The notes beneath the pieces were generated by a model. It saw only the letters and a list, made by a program, of their open reading frames with translations, did not search any database and was not told the DNA's origin. The translations under genes and the position numbers were made by a program. A DNA stretch of 64,000 bases from Strix aluco (lineage: Eukaryota > Chordata > Aves > Strigiformes > Strigidae): contig NC_133940.1 in assembly GCF_031877795.1 (NCBI RefSeq), positions 12,773,985-12,837,984 on the forward strand, given 5' to 3'. This document shows positions 8,925-21,540 of the stretch, in pieces (the first letter of the stretch is position 1; each line of letters starts with the position of its first letter).

Positions 8925-11900
8925 GTGAGGGGCGGCGGTGGCGGCAGCAGCGCGAGGCCGCGGAGGGGGAGCGGGGCGGCGGTGGCGAGGGGCCAGGTCG
9001 GCGGCTAGCCCGCCCCAGGGGCCACCAGCGGGGCCGCGCCGCGGCGGGAGGCGCCCGCGGGCTGAGGGGAGAGGCGGGGGGTGGGGTGTCGCTGCCCTCT
9101 GTCGTGCCTGGCGGGGAGGGCCGGTGCCCCGCGGCCTCTCCCGGGGGCAGGGGGCTGCTGGCGGCGGCGGGGGCTCGGCCGGGGCGGCCTGAGGCCGGTG
9201 TCGCCGCCGCTAGCCCCGGCGCCCTGCGGGGAGCTCTCTGCCGGGCTTCGGCGGTGGGAGGGTCGGGGCTCTGCGGGAGGGGAACGGGAGAGCCGGGAGT
9301 TCCTTCCCGGGTGGTCTGAGGTGCTGTACGGCAGCGGGTGCGGGAGGGAGACATGGCCGCGGCGGGGGGACGCGGCTCTCCCGGGCTGGGTGTCGAGGGG
9401 CGAGAGTGTTTTAAGTCTTTGGACTCGCAAAGAGACTGTTTACTCTGTAAGAGCAATGAGTGATGAGTTTTCTGACGGAGAACACAGAGCACAGTGTGAG
9501 GGGTTCTTTTGCTCTGCAGACAGCCTTAAAGAAGTTTATAATGTTTTTTTAACAGCTGCCTGCGCTAAGATGCAGGGAAGGTCTAGCTCAGTGCTTGGCA
9601 GCACTGGCCCGGGGTTCTCGAATCAGAGGGTGATGCAGCTCAATTTCACTGCCGATTAATACTTTTACATGAAACGTTTTGGCTTTTTTTTAATGTTTAC
9701 CTGCTGATTATTCATTCTTTATACTGTATATATGTGCACTTACTTGAAGAGTAAAATATAATTGTTTACTTTCGCTTTCAACTTTAGTTTTTTAGCAGTA
9801 TATTCCTTGTTATCTAAAAGAAAGGATTTTACATTCATTTTTATGCTTGAAGGCCTGTTTCACTCTACCACAAAACCCTGCTTCAATGAGCTAAAAAATG
9901 ATTGAACTGTCTTCTTTTAGTAGTATTAATTATAATTTGTTATTTACACTAAATAGATTTAGTGTTGAATAATAATAATACACTTTTTTTTTTTTCTGAA
10001 GTGTTTCAAATCTCAGTTAGGAAGGTAAAACCCAGTGTTGCTAACACTTTTCACATGCTTCCCATTAAGCACAAGGCCATAATCACTAAGTGGCAATATT
10101 GTACATTTAAAATCAAGCATGGGCACATACACAGTGATGCCTAAATTGTTTTTTCCTTTCCTCATTTCCGTGAATCAAATCTTACTCTCACTGCAGTCAT
10201 CCTGAACTTCTGCTACTGGCTTCAGTCAGACTGCTTATAATCAAGGTGTCAGCCATGTTATTCTCTCAGCACTTGCTGAGGATCAAAATAAAAACCAGCC
10301 AAGACATGGGATATTTCAGTGACAGAACAGCTTGTTAAAAGGAAAGACTAAATGCAGCTGGCAGCACTGTTCGGAAGACCCAAAGACTGCAAACACTAGC
10401 TACAACTAGTTCAGTCTAAGAACTCATAAAAGAACAAAGGGATAAAATGGAGTTTGAATTTTGTGTATTCCTGTTCAGTTTTATCTAGGTACGAAAACCA
10501 GATCACTATTTTGTCTGACTACTTAGAAGAATTTCCAGAAACCGATGAGCCAGTGTGGATTCTGGGAAGGCAACACCACCTAAACACAGGTATCTTCATA
10601 ATGAAAACTATCTGTCAAATCTGTAGAGTGTTCACAGATTCACGTGCAGCACCTCCTGATTTCCTTAAGTTCTCTACATGTCTCATGAGAGAAGTTTATT
10701 TTTCTCTGTCATCAAGGAACCAACTGTAAGCAGTGGCATTCATCCTATAATGAAACCAGTTTATCAATGTACTTTCTACTGTAAATCATGCAAAGAGATC
10801 TTGTAGCAAAGACTAGTCAGGTATGAGGCTGGTCACTTCTCAACATCAAATGCCTCAGAAATAGATAAATAACTTCTGGGGAATGTTCTGTATTACTAAT
10901 GTTATTTTCCCTTGAGGGATGCTGTTTGCAGCCTGTTATTTGCAACTAAAACGATATTTCAAAATAATAATAATAATAATTTAAAAACATTAATCTAGGG
11001 CATGTACTGTATTTTGATGAAAATAAATATAAGACCTAAATGTCATAGCAGAATGCTGTATTTACACACCATAGAAAAATAAGATTTCAGAAGTGAGTTT
11101 TACTCCTTGGGGAGAAGCCAAGGCATCCTCCTGTGTTCCATGTCGCAGGCAGTGGCCGTCGATGCAGGCGTGGTGTTCAAGGACAGGCAAGGGTACCGCA
11201 CACAGCCTTGGTCGGCTGAAGGGTCCCTTGAAAAGGCCAGTCAGTCTGAGCCACAGCTCAGAGAAAATGCAGCAAATAAGATTCTTAAGAATTCTTCAGA
11301 GCCTTTGAGAGAATTCTGTAATTGCATGTGTTAAAAAAACCCAGAGGGATTTAATGAAATTTAAAATTATTAATCTTTTCTTAAAATGACTTTGTATGGG
11401 GTTTGGAGGTAATGCATAATTCCATGTTGAAATTCTTGTAGAAATTCTTCACCTTTCTTAACTTGCTTTACCAGTTCTTTCCTGAGGACATAGTTCTCCA
11501 TCATTGTTTCATTCAAGCTGGGCATAGTCATTCCAAACACCTTGTAAAAACTTCACTGGGTAATAATTACTTCATCCTTAATAAGTTCACTTTAATTAGC
11601 AGTCTACAAAAGCTCTCTGTTTTTAAACAGCTAAAAATATTTTAAGTATTAAGGGTCTTACATGTAAAAGCTAACAGGAGTCTTCTGTGCACTCTATATA
11701 TTGACTGTACAGGGAAAATTAGAATTTTTCTATTTTAATAATTTCTTTCCTCTTAAAAATATTCCAGACAAATCTAAGTTATTGTTGGATATAAGTGCTC
11801 GTCTCTGGTTTACATATAGAAGAAAGTTTTCACCTATTGGTGAGTATGCAGCAGACCCGCTGCCTTTTTATAAATTAGATAGCAGGATTAGTGATGTTAT

Positions 11901-14900
11901 CGTGGACATGTTATCATAAACAATTGATTTTTACAGTATTAGAACATTTTGAGCATCATTTTAACTGCTTATGCAAACAAAATATTAAAGCTATTAAAAA
12001 TTGTGTTTACTTGTACCTGCATATAATCAGGTCTTCATGTTTGTAGAGCAAGCAGTAAAGTTAGACCAGCAGTATGGAAAGAAAAGATCTTGCTCAGTGC
12101 CTTTGATCCATAGGGCGGTTGTTAAGAGAATTTTAAGTCTGAAATTTTCTCTGTGGCTCTGCGCTCATTTTAAAGCCCATATTGATTGTAATGAACGTTT
12201 CTAACAGGAGGCACCGGCCCTTCCTCTGATGCTGGCTGGGGATGTATGCTGCGGTGTGGGCAGATGATGCTGGCGCAAGCACTGATCTGCAGACACTTAG
12301 GAAGAGGCGAGTACTGTTGCTGAGTGAACTTTGGTGGTGTTTGGAGACTGTTTATTTTTTATTGTAGTCTTCCATAAAAACAGAAAACCTAAATTTATGA
12401 ATGAAACTTTCTCTGATGCCCTGATAGAAGTTACTAGTGAATTATTGTTGTCTGATGGGGTGAAATCATGCCAGCCGTAAGTAGAGAAATAGAAACAGAG
12501 GGAGGACAAGCAGGGAATCCCACTGTAGTTATTTTATAAATCTTTCTGAGTAATACGCAAGTTGAGGTCAAGGGAAAACCTGCCACCCTGGGTCTGAGTT
12601 CTTACCCTTCTCTTCATTGCTTACATAGCCACCAAATGCTCGCACACAGTGACGGTGTGAATAGTGACATAGTGATAGACATCATACAAAGTACTTCACA
12701 GACCACTCACCCGTCACCAGCCTGAGGTGCAAACCCCACAGCAGAACCCATTAGTGCAAGCTCTTAAGCCTGCATCAACACCTACATCCCGGGATCACGG
12801 GTGAGTATCATAGGTCTGGTCTGTGTGTAGCTGCTGTATCAATTAAATTACTGCGGTGAGGTCTGTAATCCTTACGCTGTTGTGCTGTGGTTTCTACAGC
12901 AGTGTGCTTTATGGGTTCAGCTACTTCAATAACTGAATCCACAGAAAGATTTATCCACTTGAATAACTGAATCCACAGAATGGAGGTGCAAAGACTTAAC
13001 TGAAGGAGCAGGCAAACAAACAAATTAGCTGAGAAAAAGTAGAATATGAACTTGTAGTACGCAACTACTTTGTAGTATCATCAGCCCTGTGTATGTACTT
13101 CTCTGTCAGTAATGGGAGGTAAGTTAGAAGCAAGAGAATACGTGGTAAAGCTGTGTTCTGGATTTTGCTGTGGGAGAGGGCCAATGTTATGTTTGGACTT
13201 TGCTTTATGGATCTTATATTATTATCTTAGAAATGCTTACATTATGCTTAGAAATCTAACAAAATCTAAACAGAGCATATAGTTTTAAACAATCTTGGAA
13301 GCTCACAGACAGCAATAGCTATCAATTCTCAGCAGTGATCGCTCAGAATATAGTTGCAGTTGACATTTTTATTTTCCCAGTTTTCACAATCTAGCCTGTG
13401 ATGATAAAGGACAGCTTCATAATAAATGACAAGGTGTGGCTTCTAGGAACTCGAAACAAAATGTAAATATTAGAGATGAATTGTACATTAAGTCTTTCAA
13501 CATCTCATTGTATGACTTTGTACGATATGATGGAAATATTATTTTTTGATCTGTATAACTTTCTTCCTGTAAGATTGGCAATGGGAAAAACACAAAAAAC
13601 AACCAGAAGAATATCACAGAATCTTACGGTGCTTTCTAGATAGAAAGGATTGCTGTTATTCCATCCACCAAATGGGTAAGAACACACATCAACTTTTTTT
13701 TTCCCCCCACTGAAATTCCTATTGTGTTGCAACTTTCTAATTTGAAATATGTTAATTCAAAATTTTATAAAGGTGATTATGAAGACAATGTGTATGTTTA
13801 TATATAAATAAAAATGCATGCAAATAGGTACAAAGTATAATAATTCAGAAATGTTACTCATTGAGACCTAAATAAATCTGTATACTAGAATCTAGCTCTT
13901 GATGAAGTATGTAAGCCTTGGGTACCAGTGTGGATAGTATTAAAATAGACAGTCCTGAAGCTTATTGCTGTAATCTTTAATAAAGGACACTAACATTTGT
14001 AATTCTCATTACAGTTTAGAAACTTCTTGTAAAGGAACTAGCAGTCATTAAGATTTGAAAAGAGCATAGATTGAGAAAATAGTTGTTGTTGCTAAATACA
14101 GTTTGCAGTTGCTCTAGAATGTATGACAAAATATTAGTAGGTCATGCTATTTAACATACATTGTAACCAGACTCTCTGTGTTTTGTTGTGGTGGTTTTTG
14201 TGTCTGTGTTTTCCCTCATAAAAACAGCACAGATGGGTGTCGGAGAGGGGAAATCAATTGGAGAATGGTTTGGACCAAATACAGTTGCTCAAGTACTAAA
14301 GTAAGTCAGATCACACTAGCTCATTCAGAATGTACTCCCCTGGGGCAGCTAAGCTCAGTTTTAAAGGCTGGTCTCCCTCAGAATCAGGAACATACACACC
14401 ATGTGTTTGTAAGCACAGTGCGTGCCATGATGCTGCAGCCTGGCAGGCAGGTACTGAGTTGGGAATGGGTGAGTTGTGAATTTTAATATACCAAGAGCCT
14501 GGGGAAGACCAGCAAGAAGGTCTCTCCTGCTGTGGCGTCTCCATGCCCTGACCAGTAAGCACCAGAGACGTGTTCCCTTCCACAAAACAGCACAGTGCAG
14601 ATTTGTGTGCCACCTTGCAGATTAGAGTGCTGGTATGAAACACCAGAGTGAAGGCAGCCAGGCCCAGGAGGGAACCCAACTGCATTTCCTCACTGAGCTC
14701 CAGTTCTGCCTGAAGGCTGCTTCACAGAGCAGGGGCAGCTCCTCCTAGTCTCAAAGTCACACTTCAAAGAGTTGACTGTTCTGTTTTTGAGGGATAGGTG
14801 GAGATGCCAGATCTCAAGTGGAGGCTAGACTGCAGCTGAGTGCTCAGCAGCAGTTCTTTGCAGCCCTGGGACAGACATACATTCTGGAGAGAGAGAGAGA

Positions 14901-17900
14901 GGAGCTAAAGCATGCCCTGGCCTCCAGCTCTTTTCACTTACAAATTCTTCATGGCTTAGTGCTCATATACAGGTGTTTCTGGCTTATTTTAGACAGCTGA
15001 CTCAGCCTGTGCAGCTTAATAGTGTAGCTCTGTGCCCCAGCGTTTTGGATTTCACACAAGTGGACAGAAACCCGTGTGCTGTAATGCCTCCCTCCTAATT
15101 TTTGGGTGCTGAAAACCTTTAGCTGATCAAGGTTTTAATGCCCCAAGTCTGCTGTCCACACACGCACAGAAATAGTTCCACTGAATGTAGTGGAACTTAT
15201 TATGCAAAAAGTAATGTGCAGAAGTGGCACAGGAATGTTTTCCTTCCCTGGACAATGCCAGGCACAATGGGCAGGGTCCCAATGGAGAGGCTGTTAAATG
15301 CAATAAAATGTAATAAACCTAATTATGTGGTTGAGCTGTTACTATCACTGCATTTGGCAAAAGGACAAAACAGTTTTCACATGGTACAGTGTGTGTACTT
15401 TTCCTGGTACCACTCAGTATTTATTTTTCTAAATATATTAAACATTAAATATTCAAAGTGATCTTTCTATTACATGGAGACTTAAAAAAAAATCCAACAA
15501 ATATGTTTTTCCAAAGAAACAATTTTTTTACTGAAGGACCATCTAATTGTCCTGAATGAAAAGCTACTCTCGTGGTCCTAATTAGTTTCTATTAATTATT
15601 ACCTTAATGTTTTCTAGGAAGCTTGCTTTATTTGATGAATGGAATTCATTAGCAGTTTATGTATCTATGGACAACACAGTGGTCATTGAAGACATCAGTA
15701 AGTGAAACATTAGTTCTCTGGTTACAGTTTTTGATTTGACTCCACTTTCCTGAATGTATCTAAATATGAACAAAATACTTTTGGGCCATCCGTGCTTGTT
15801 TGCAGGGTAAGAAAAGGAATAAAGGAAATGCAAACTGAGGTTTTGGGTGTCCAGAACTAAAGCTAACACAGAACGATGGAGGCCTTTTTGGTGGCCAGCT
15901 TAAATACCACGCAGTTTGGGAGAAGATGGAGTTTGGCCTGTGCTGTCTAAACTCCTACCCTAGAAATGGAATGAAGTTGCAGTATGTAGAAATACACAGT
16001 TTTTAATACAGAGTTTGCCAAAGAAATGTGCTTTTGTCAGGCAAAAGAGAAGCCAGGGGCAGATCCTAGAGAAACACATGGCCAGGCTTAATTTTCAGTT
16101 TTAAGAAAGGTGGGTTTACAAGTGGTATTTAGCCACAGCCTATTTCTACTTTAGTCCCTACTTATTTTACATTCACATCGTTGGAAGTGAAGAGTTTCTA
16201 ATGCTATCATCTTTGCTGTTTCATTTCCCTGACATTTCATGGGCAAAGCTTGACAGTATTAATAATGCTAGTAGTGAATGTAACTTCAGTCTTAAATTTT
16301 CATCCCCCAGTCTTTTATCTCATGTCTCACTAATGTGCCAGCACATACTCTGTCTGCTAGAATTACTTCTACTAAATAGTTACAATTTCCATGCCCTGCT
16401 CCTTTTGTCTTAAAACAGGAGCTCTCTAAAGAGGTCTGGCAAAGTAGCTTAATTCATGATGGAGACGCAGATCTGCTCTGCGTTCCTTCGTGCATTTACT
16501 GATTTCTGTTTCTTTTTCCCCCCAGAGAAAATGTGCTGGTCCCCTCCCCAGAGCAGCAGTGCGGCCCACAGCAGTGCACATGTGCACAGAAGTGCTCTTG
16601 GCCGAAATAAGAACACAGCAGGATTCTGCACAGGCTGGAAGCCCCTCTTGCTTATTATACCTCTACGGCTAGGGATAAATCACATAAATCCAGTATATAT
16701 CGATGCGTTTAAAGTAAGGGGTTTTTTTCAGTTAGTTGTTTGTTATTGTGAAATAAGTTCAGGTATCTGTTATATCAATAAACCAATTTCATTTTTCTCC
16801 CTTTGAACTAGGAATGCTTTAAGATGCCACAGTCTTTGGGAGCATTAGGAGGGAAACCAAATAATGCCTATTATTTCATAGGATTTTTAGGTAAGGAAAA
16901 AAGAAACTTACTCCAAATATGCATATGATTGAAAGAGAAAGGGTGGTTGTGGTTGTTTTTGGAAGGGGAAATAGTAAGCAGTTCAAGCATGAGAAAAAAG
17001 TAGAAACAAAGAAACATACCTCAAATACTTCAGGAACAGTGTGATATCACCCTTACAGGAACAGAAAAGTAGCAGCAAAGCTTGACATAAAAATAAGTAA
17101 TGATATAAGCAAGAACAACACACTAAGAATAGCTGATAGCATTTGACAAGTGTCGAATGTCACTACTACTAAAATACTGAATTTTTCCTAATCATTAATA
17201 CTTCCTAATGAAGGGTGTCTTTTTTTTTTATTTTGCTTCACAGTTTTCTTAAATTATTTTCTTGTATTTCAAACTTTTTCTGATAGCAGTATCTTTTTCA
17301 CCCTTCTTCCATGTCTTTCAGATTTCCCCCCAGTTGGAGCCATAACTTTATGGATTTTTTTTTTTTCTTCCTTCTATAAAACCTGAACTGTTTTATTCAG
17401 ACTTCTTTGTTCCAATTTCTGAATGAATGCCTAATGGGATTAGAGATTGCATTTGTGGTCATCCTGTACCTTTTGATCTGTGGAATGTTAGGGATTATAA
17501 CAGTTGAGATTTTCACATAGAAAAAGGAAAGTATGTGACAAAGGTAGAACAAACCAACCAAAAAATCTACAGTAATAGGTCATAATAGAAAATGATACTA
17601 AATACCCTGTGAGAAACTATTGTGTCTAATTTTCCAATTCTCTTAAAGACTCCCTAGCTAGAAAGTCTAGATATGGACTGTGATGATAATCTAATTTCTG
17701 TTTTACAAGTCTAGATGGAATAAGTGCTTATTAGTCTTGCTTATTATCAACATCTGGATTTTACCCATACAGGCAATGAGCTGATCTATTTGGACCCTCA
17801 CACCACTCAAAGTTTTGTAGACTCAGAAGAAAATGGTACAGTTGATGACCAGAGCTTCCACTGCCAGCAAGCCCCACACAGAATGAAGATCATGAATTTG

Positions 17901-20199
17901 GACCCTTCAGTAGCTTTAGTAGGTGTTAGGAAGTAACAGATGTGTGTGCTTTATTTCAGAGTAATACCTCTGTATATTGATAATGCATTTCCTTCAGCAG
18001 AATCAAGTCGTCTACGATCTAAAAGTGAAGACGTGGTAGTTTATATATAAACTGCATTGGATACATTAATCTTAGGTCAAGCAGGGAAGTGACTGTATCC
18101 TAGGGAGCTAATTCATATTCTTTACTGAGCAGCATTTACCTTTTGCAAGAAGTGTTTTGAAGGTCAAAGCAAGGAACTGAATCAGGTTTCCTTAGTTTAT
18201 TCCATCACTACCATATATGCATGGTCACTCTGGACAAGTTACTTATTTTATATCATAATTTACAAATCCTTAAATGGAATTACTTGTGACATATACTGGA
18301 TGACTTCTACAAGAGTACTGTGGTAGCTGAAGAAGTTAAATCTCATCCCATGCCAGTACTCTTTGGTTGGGTTATGGGTGGTTGTCACTTGAGACATGTT
18401 TCTAAAGCTCTAAACAATGCATAAAGATACCACAGCATCCTTCACTCATTGACATACTGTTATTATTTAATATTCCTACTTTTTTCCCTTAGGGCTTCTT
18501 TTGCAAAGAAGAATGTGATTTTGATAACTGGTGTAGTCTTGTACAAAAGGTAATACTACTATCTTTATTTGCTTTGGATGAAATAATGTATACTTTTTTT
18601 TTAAAAAAAAAAAGGAAATTCCCATTACATCTTTTTCTGAGCGCAAATTAAATGAGGCATAGAGAAGAATGCATTAATGCATCAGGGTAAGCCAATACTA
18701 CTGACTTGCTAAGTGAAGCTTGTTCAGCATTTTGACAGCCATGAACCCTGCCACTTGGCAAACGAGTGTAAATATATACCCTTAAGTTTTTCTTTTTTTA
18801 GCACTACTCTTGTTACTGGCTAAAACTTACTCATTTACTGAGAAATAAATGCTAGAAGTAAGTTTTAACTGCCATGTTGTAGCTATTTATTTATTGATTT
18901 GCTTCCTGATCCTTTTTTATTGTTTGACATAATATACTGTTACATGTTCTAATTACGACTGTTAGTCCCTGGTACCACAAAAGATCTGATTCTCTAAGTG
19001 CTGAACCCCCCCAGCTCCTGTGGGACACCCAGATGGTGCTTGCTGCCACAAGAAAAGGACTTTAGGACATTTCTGCATGCACTTGGTATACTAAGCAACA
19101 GAAGTATGAATGTGAAGTTAACACCAACCTCTGGACATTTATTTTGAAAAAAGGCTAAGGAAAGCAGTTTGTAAATAACTGAAATACAGGATATGATGTA
19201 GCTTACCTGATTGAAGAGGAGTGGAATTTGCCTTCAATAATAACTTGTTTCTCCTGATCAAAACCTATCCTTCAAAATCTGTTGGGTTTTCTTGGAGCTG
19301 ATAGATCTACATTTTGTTCCCATTGATCAACAGAAAACTTGAACACAGATAGATCCATGCAAGTGATTTTCTTTTAAAAGGCAGAAAATATTGTATGTTC
19401 TTGGTGTCTGCTTGCTATATGTAAACAAAATTATATGTGTCTGAATATCAAAGCTAGTTAAAACACACTGATAACTTGTGGGACCGTTCAAGAGATCTGT
19501 CTGCCAGGTGTGTTTTCAACTAGGAAAATATTAGAGATCTGTGAGGCAGGGATTCATCATGGCAGGGACTTGAAGTAACAGGTGTTCACTGTATGTCTGC
19601 ATAAAGCCTTTGGGTTTTGACAGACATACATAATTAAAAACGTTTTTAATGAAGCAGACATTTTTTGTGTTTGAAGGTTCTCTTGAGGCATCTTTTAAAA
19701 TGACAGTATTCTGTCCTCAGGAGATCCTAAAGCAACAGAGCCTACGGATGTTCGAGCTGGTCCAGAAGCACCCACCGCACTGGCCTCCTTTTGTACCGCC
19801 AACAAAGCCTGAAGTGACAACCACGGGAGCAGGTGTGGTACCGACTGACAGTGCTCTTGTGCAGCAGAGTGGTCCTCGTAGGCCAACAGAACAATGATCA
19901 CAGCCAGAATAGCTGTGCTTTCCTAAGTGTCAAGCAAGCACCATGTGGCTAAATACCTTATTCCTACAGAATATCAGACAGTTATCCAAACAGGCCACAT
20001 ACAATTGCTAGCACAGATATATATATATATATATTTTAATCTTACAAAATACCTTGAAGGACACGTTCCAGAAAAGGGGTTTTTTGTTGTTTTTTCTTAA
20101 AGGCATGTCTACAGATTCTATTTTTTTTTTCCAGAACTCATTGAATCTACTGACAAGCTGTTTGAATTGGAAGAAGAATTTGAAATCCTGAGTGTATGA
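8915..20199 (+). CDS. ATG4A: ATG4A, autophagy cysteine protease, complete
   Basis: Thirteen coding exons: 8915-8924, 10479-10589, 11768-11839, 12208-12306, 13574-13675, 14228-14300, 15618-15697, 16526-16713, 16812-16890, 17773-17918, 18493-18549, 19721-19832 and 20135-20199. They total 1,194 bases, or 397 residues (human 398). The cytosolic peptidase (family C54) trims the C-terminus of ATG8 proteins, preferring GABARAPs, and removes them from lipid. Catalytic Cys77 lies in [10 protein letters not shown], and Asp279/His281 in LDPHTTQ. Cys81, the residue known for redox control, is kept. The C-terminus keeps an LC3-interacting motif FEIL at 392-395. The segment in exon 8 before GWKPLLL is serine- and histidine-rich and unlike human, a known variable region. 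The start has A at -3 and G at +4. Intron 4 begins with GC (12307), and the other introns are GT-AG. It shares a promoter with PSMD10 and is tail-to-tail with COL4A6. Confidence 0.97.
8925..10478 (+). other. ATG4A: ATG4A intron 1
   Basis: The first half is the CpG-island tail and the second half is AT-rich. Open frames in the GC-rich part (for example 9081-9659) have no domain and no splice support. No repeat element is recognised. Confidence 0.8.
10963..10980 (+). repeat. (AAT)n microsatellite in ATG4A intron 2
   Basis: A short run of AAT units, intronic. No other recognisable element lies in intron 2 (10590-11767). Confidence 0.8.
12307..13573 (+). other. ATG4A: ATG4A intron 4, of GC-AG type
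   Basis: Exon 4 ends AAGAG and the intron starts gcgagt. The next exon resumes at 13574 with TGGCAATGG after an AAG acceptor, making the Asp codon G|AT and then WQWEK, as expected from human DWSWEK. No GT donor nearby preserves both frame and protein, so GC is the donor dinucleotide. GC-AG introns are a minor class of U2 introns, often with otherwise strong donors as here. Confidence 0.85.
12923..12980 (+). repeat. Tandem duplication, period 34 bases, two copies
   Basis: A 24-base segment containing AATAACTGAATCCACAGAA recurs 34 bases downstream with one difference. It is intronic (ATG4A intron 4) and likely a replication slip. Confidence 0.8.
20017..20034 (+). repeat. (AT)n microsatellite in ATG4A intron 12
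   Basis: A run of alternating AT about 100 bases upstream of the last exon's acceptor. Confidence 0.8.
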
Positions 20200-21050
20200 A
20201 GAAAACTGTGGTGACCCTTCTGAGTATTGAACATATTGCTAATATTATTGCATTGACTTAAATCAAACAGCCATGTTAGCCCCAAAGTGCCTGAAGTTAC
20301 AGATGACAGAGCACAAAAACCTAGTAGCATCCAAAACTCCGACAGGGACAGTTCCTTCTGTCAAAGAGCTTCCCCAGATGGAAAGGCAGTAAAAGATCTT
20401 AAGATGACCCTTAAAGGGAACCTCTTTCTAATGTGTGTCTTTCCTGAAGACAAATGGACCTTTGAGATTAAGGCAAAAATAAGTATATCGATGGGCTGTA
20501 TGTTTGGAGAAAGGGATAACACGAAACAGATATTTCTTGCTCTCATATAATGCAATAGTTTAGTTCTTAAAGCAAAACAGTCTTCAGTTAAGGAGGATGT
20601 TTACTTCACTTCTGTTCCCTCCTGTGGGCTGCATCATAGAAAAAGTACATTGTCTTGTTTAAAAGATCGACTGGATCAGAAGCAAATTGTTTCCTTGTTA
20701 AATATTTTAACATGTATTTGAGCAACCACACTTTATTACAAAAATGTTTCTGTAAAAGGAACTATGTCTAATGTATACGTTTTGCAATAGCCTTCCTGTT
20801 TCTGGGAAACCTCAAGAGGAACAGGAGACTCAAATAGTTGATGTAGATCACAACCACTGCTATAGTTATGATATATTCACCTTGACCTTAAAACTCAAAT
20901 CATTAAAACTTAGGCTGACTTTTCTTTTGGAGCTAAAATGAGTCAAGGGTGGTTTAACTGTACCTTATTTATTTTAAAAAAGATTTACACAAGTTTCTCT
21001 GTTACAGCACTTTATCTGTGCATCTAATAAATTTCTTAAGCTTTTCATAG
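20200..21050 (+). other. ATG4A: ATG4A 3' UTR
   Basis: This is sequence from the stop to just past the AATAAA at 21026-21031. An open frame at 20287-20550 within it has no family resemblance. The end is inferred from the signal and the GT-rich tract beyond it. Confidence 0.65.
21026..21031 (+). terminator. ATG4A: ATG4A poly(A) signal AATAAA
   Basis: The canonical hexamer is followed after 20-60 bases by a GT-rich stretch (ggttgtatg, gtttgtgtg), the expected downstream element. A later AATAAA at 21410-21415 is a possible distal site. Confidence 0.65.
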
Positions 21051-21534
21051 GTTGTATGCTGCTATATTTTGTTAATCTGTTTGTGTGAATTAAATATAAA
21101 ACCAGGTTATCTTAAAACTTAATATATAGGCATATGCAAATTACTTAATTGTTGGTTTTTGACTTGTTGCCTTTTGAAATCTGTCTTGGTAAAAGTGCCT
21201 TAATTCTACAGGTTTATCAGAACAGCCTGGGTGGTTTTGTTTCTGAGGCAGAGTATTTCTCTAGCAGCCATAAGAAAACCTGCTCAGAATAATTAAAGGC
21301 AAAGATCTCTTAATCCATCATAAAGTTCCTTTTTACTATCAGACAGTCCCCATTGTGGTCATTTTGTCATGATAGTGTAATGGACATGAATCACAGTTTC
21401 ATCTTCACCAATAAATGACAACAAAGAGAAACACTGAATGCTGTCTCCTCTCACGTGCACTTCTTGACCAGGGCCAGTGGGATTTACAAGAAAATAGTTA
21501 ACCAGATCATATTTCATCTTGTTTGCCTTCAGCG

Positions 21535-21540
21535 TTTATT
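21535..21540 (-). terminator. COL4A6: Candidate COL4A6 poly(A) signal AATAAA
   Basis: TTTATT on the + strand reads AATAAA on the minus strand. It is the first canonical hexamer downstream of the COL4A6 stop and implies a 3' UTR of about 2.5 kb. ATTAAA variants nearer the stop (about 22.95 and 23.46 kb) could serve instead. The two tails then lie about 0.5 kb apart. Confidence 0.4.

Larger units (their letters stand above)
8040..9400. promoter_or_regulatory. CpG island spanning PSMD10 exon 1-2 and ATG4A exon 1
   Basis: This stretch is strongly GC-rich and rich in CG dinucleotides, unlike the AT-rich DNA on both sides. It covers both first exons and the start of both first introns. Such islands mark broadly expressed TATA-less promoters. 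The edges are judged by eye. Several long open frames inside it are composition artefacts. Confidence 0.85.

Noticed and set aside
8135-9659. Long open frames on both strands in the CpG island (for example 8135-8590, 8827-9492 and 9081-9659)
   Set aside because: GC-rich DNA has few stop codons. The frames are proline/arginine/glycine-rich, overlap verified exons of PSMD10 and ATG4A in other frames, and show no domain.
14311-14685. Minus-strand 124-codon frame inside ATG4A intron 6
   Set aside because: It starts right after the exon 6 region on the opposite strand, has no known domain, and nearby overlapping frames are equally open.
20287-20550. 87-codon open frame after the ATG4A stop
   Set aside because: It lies in the 3' UTR and has no similarity to ATG4 or other families that I recognise.
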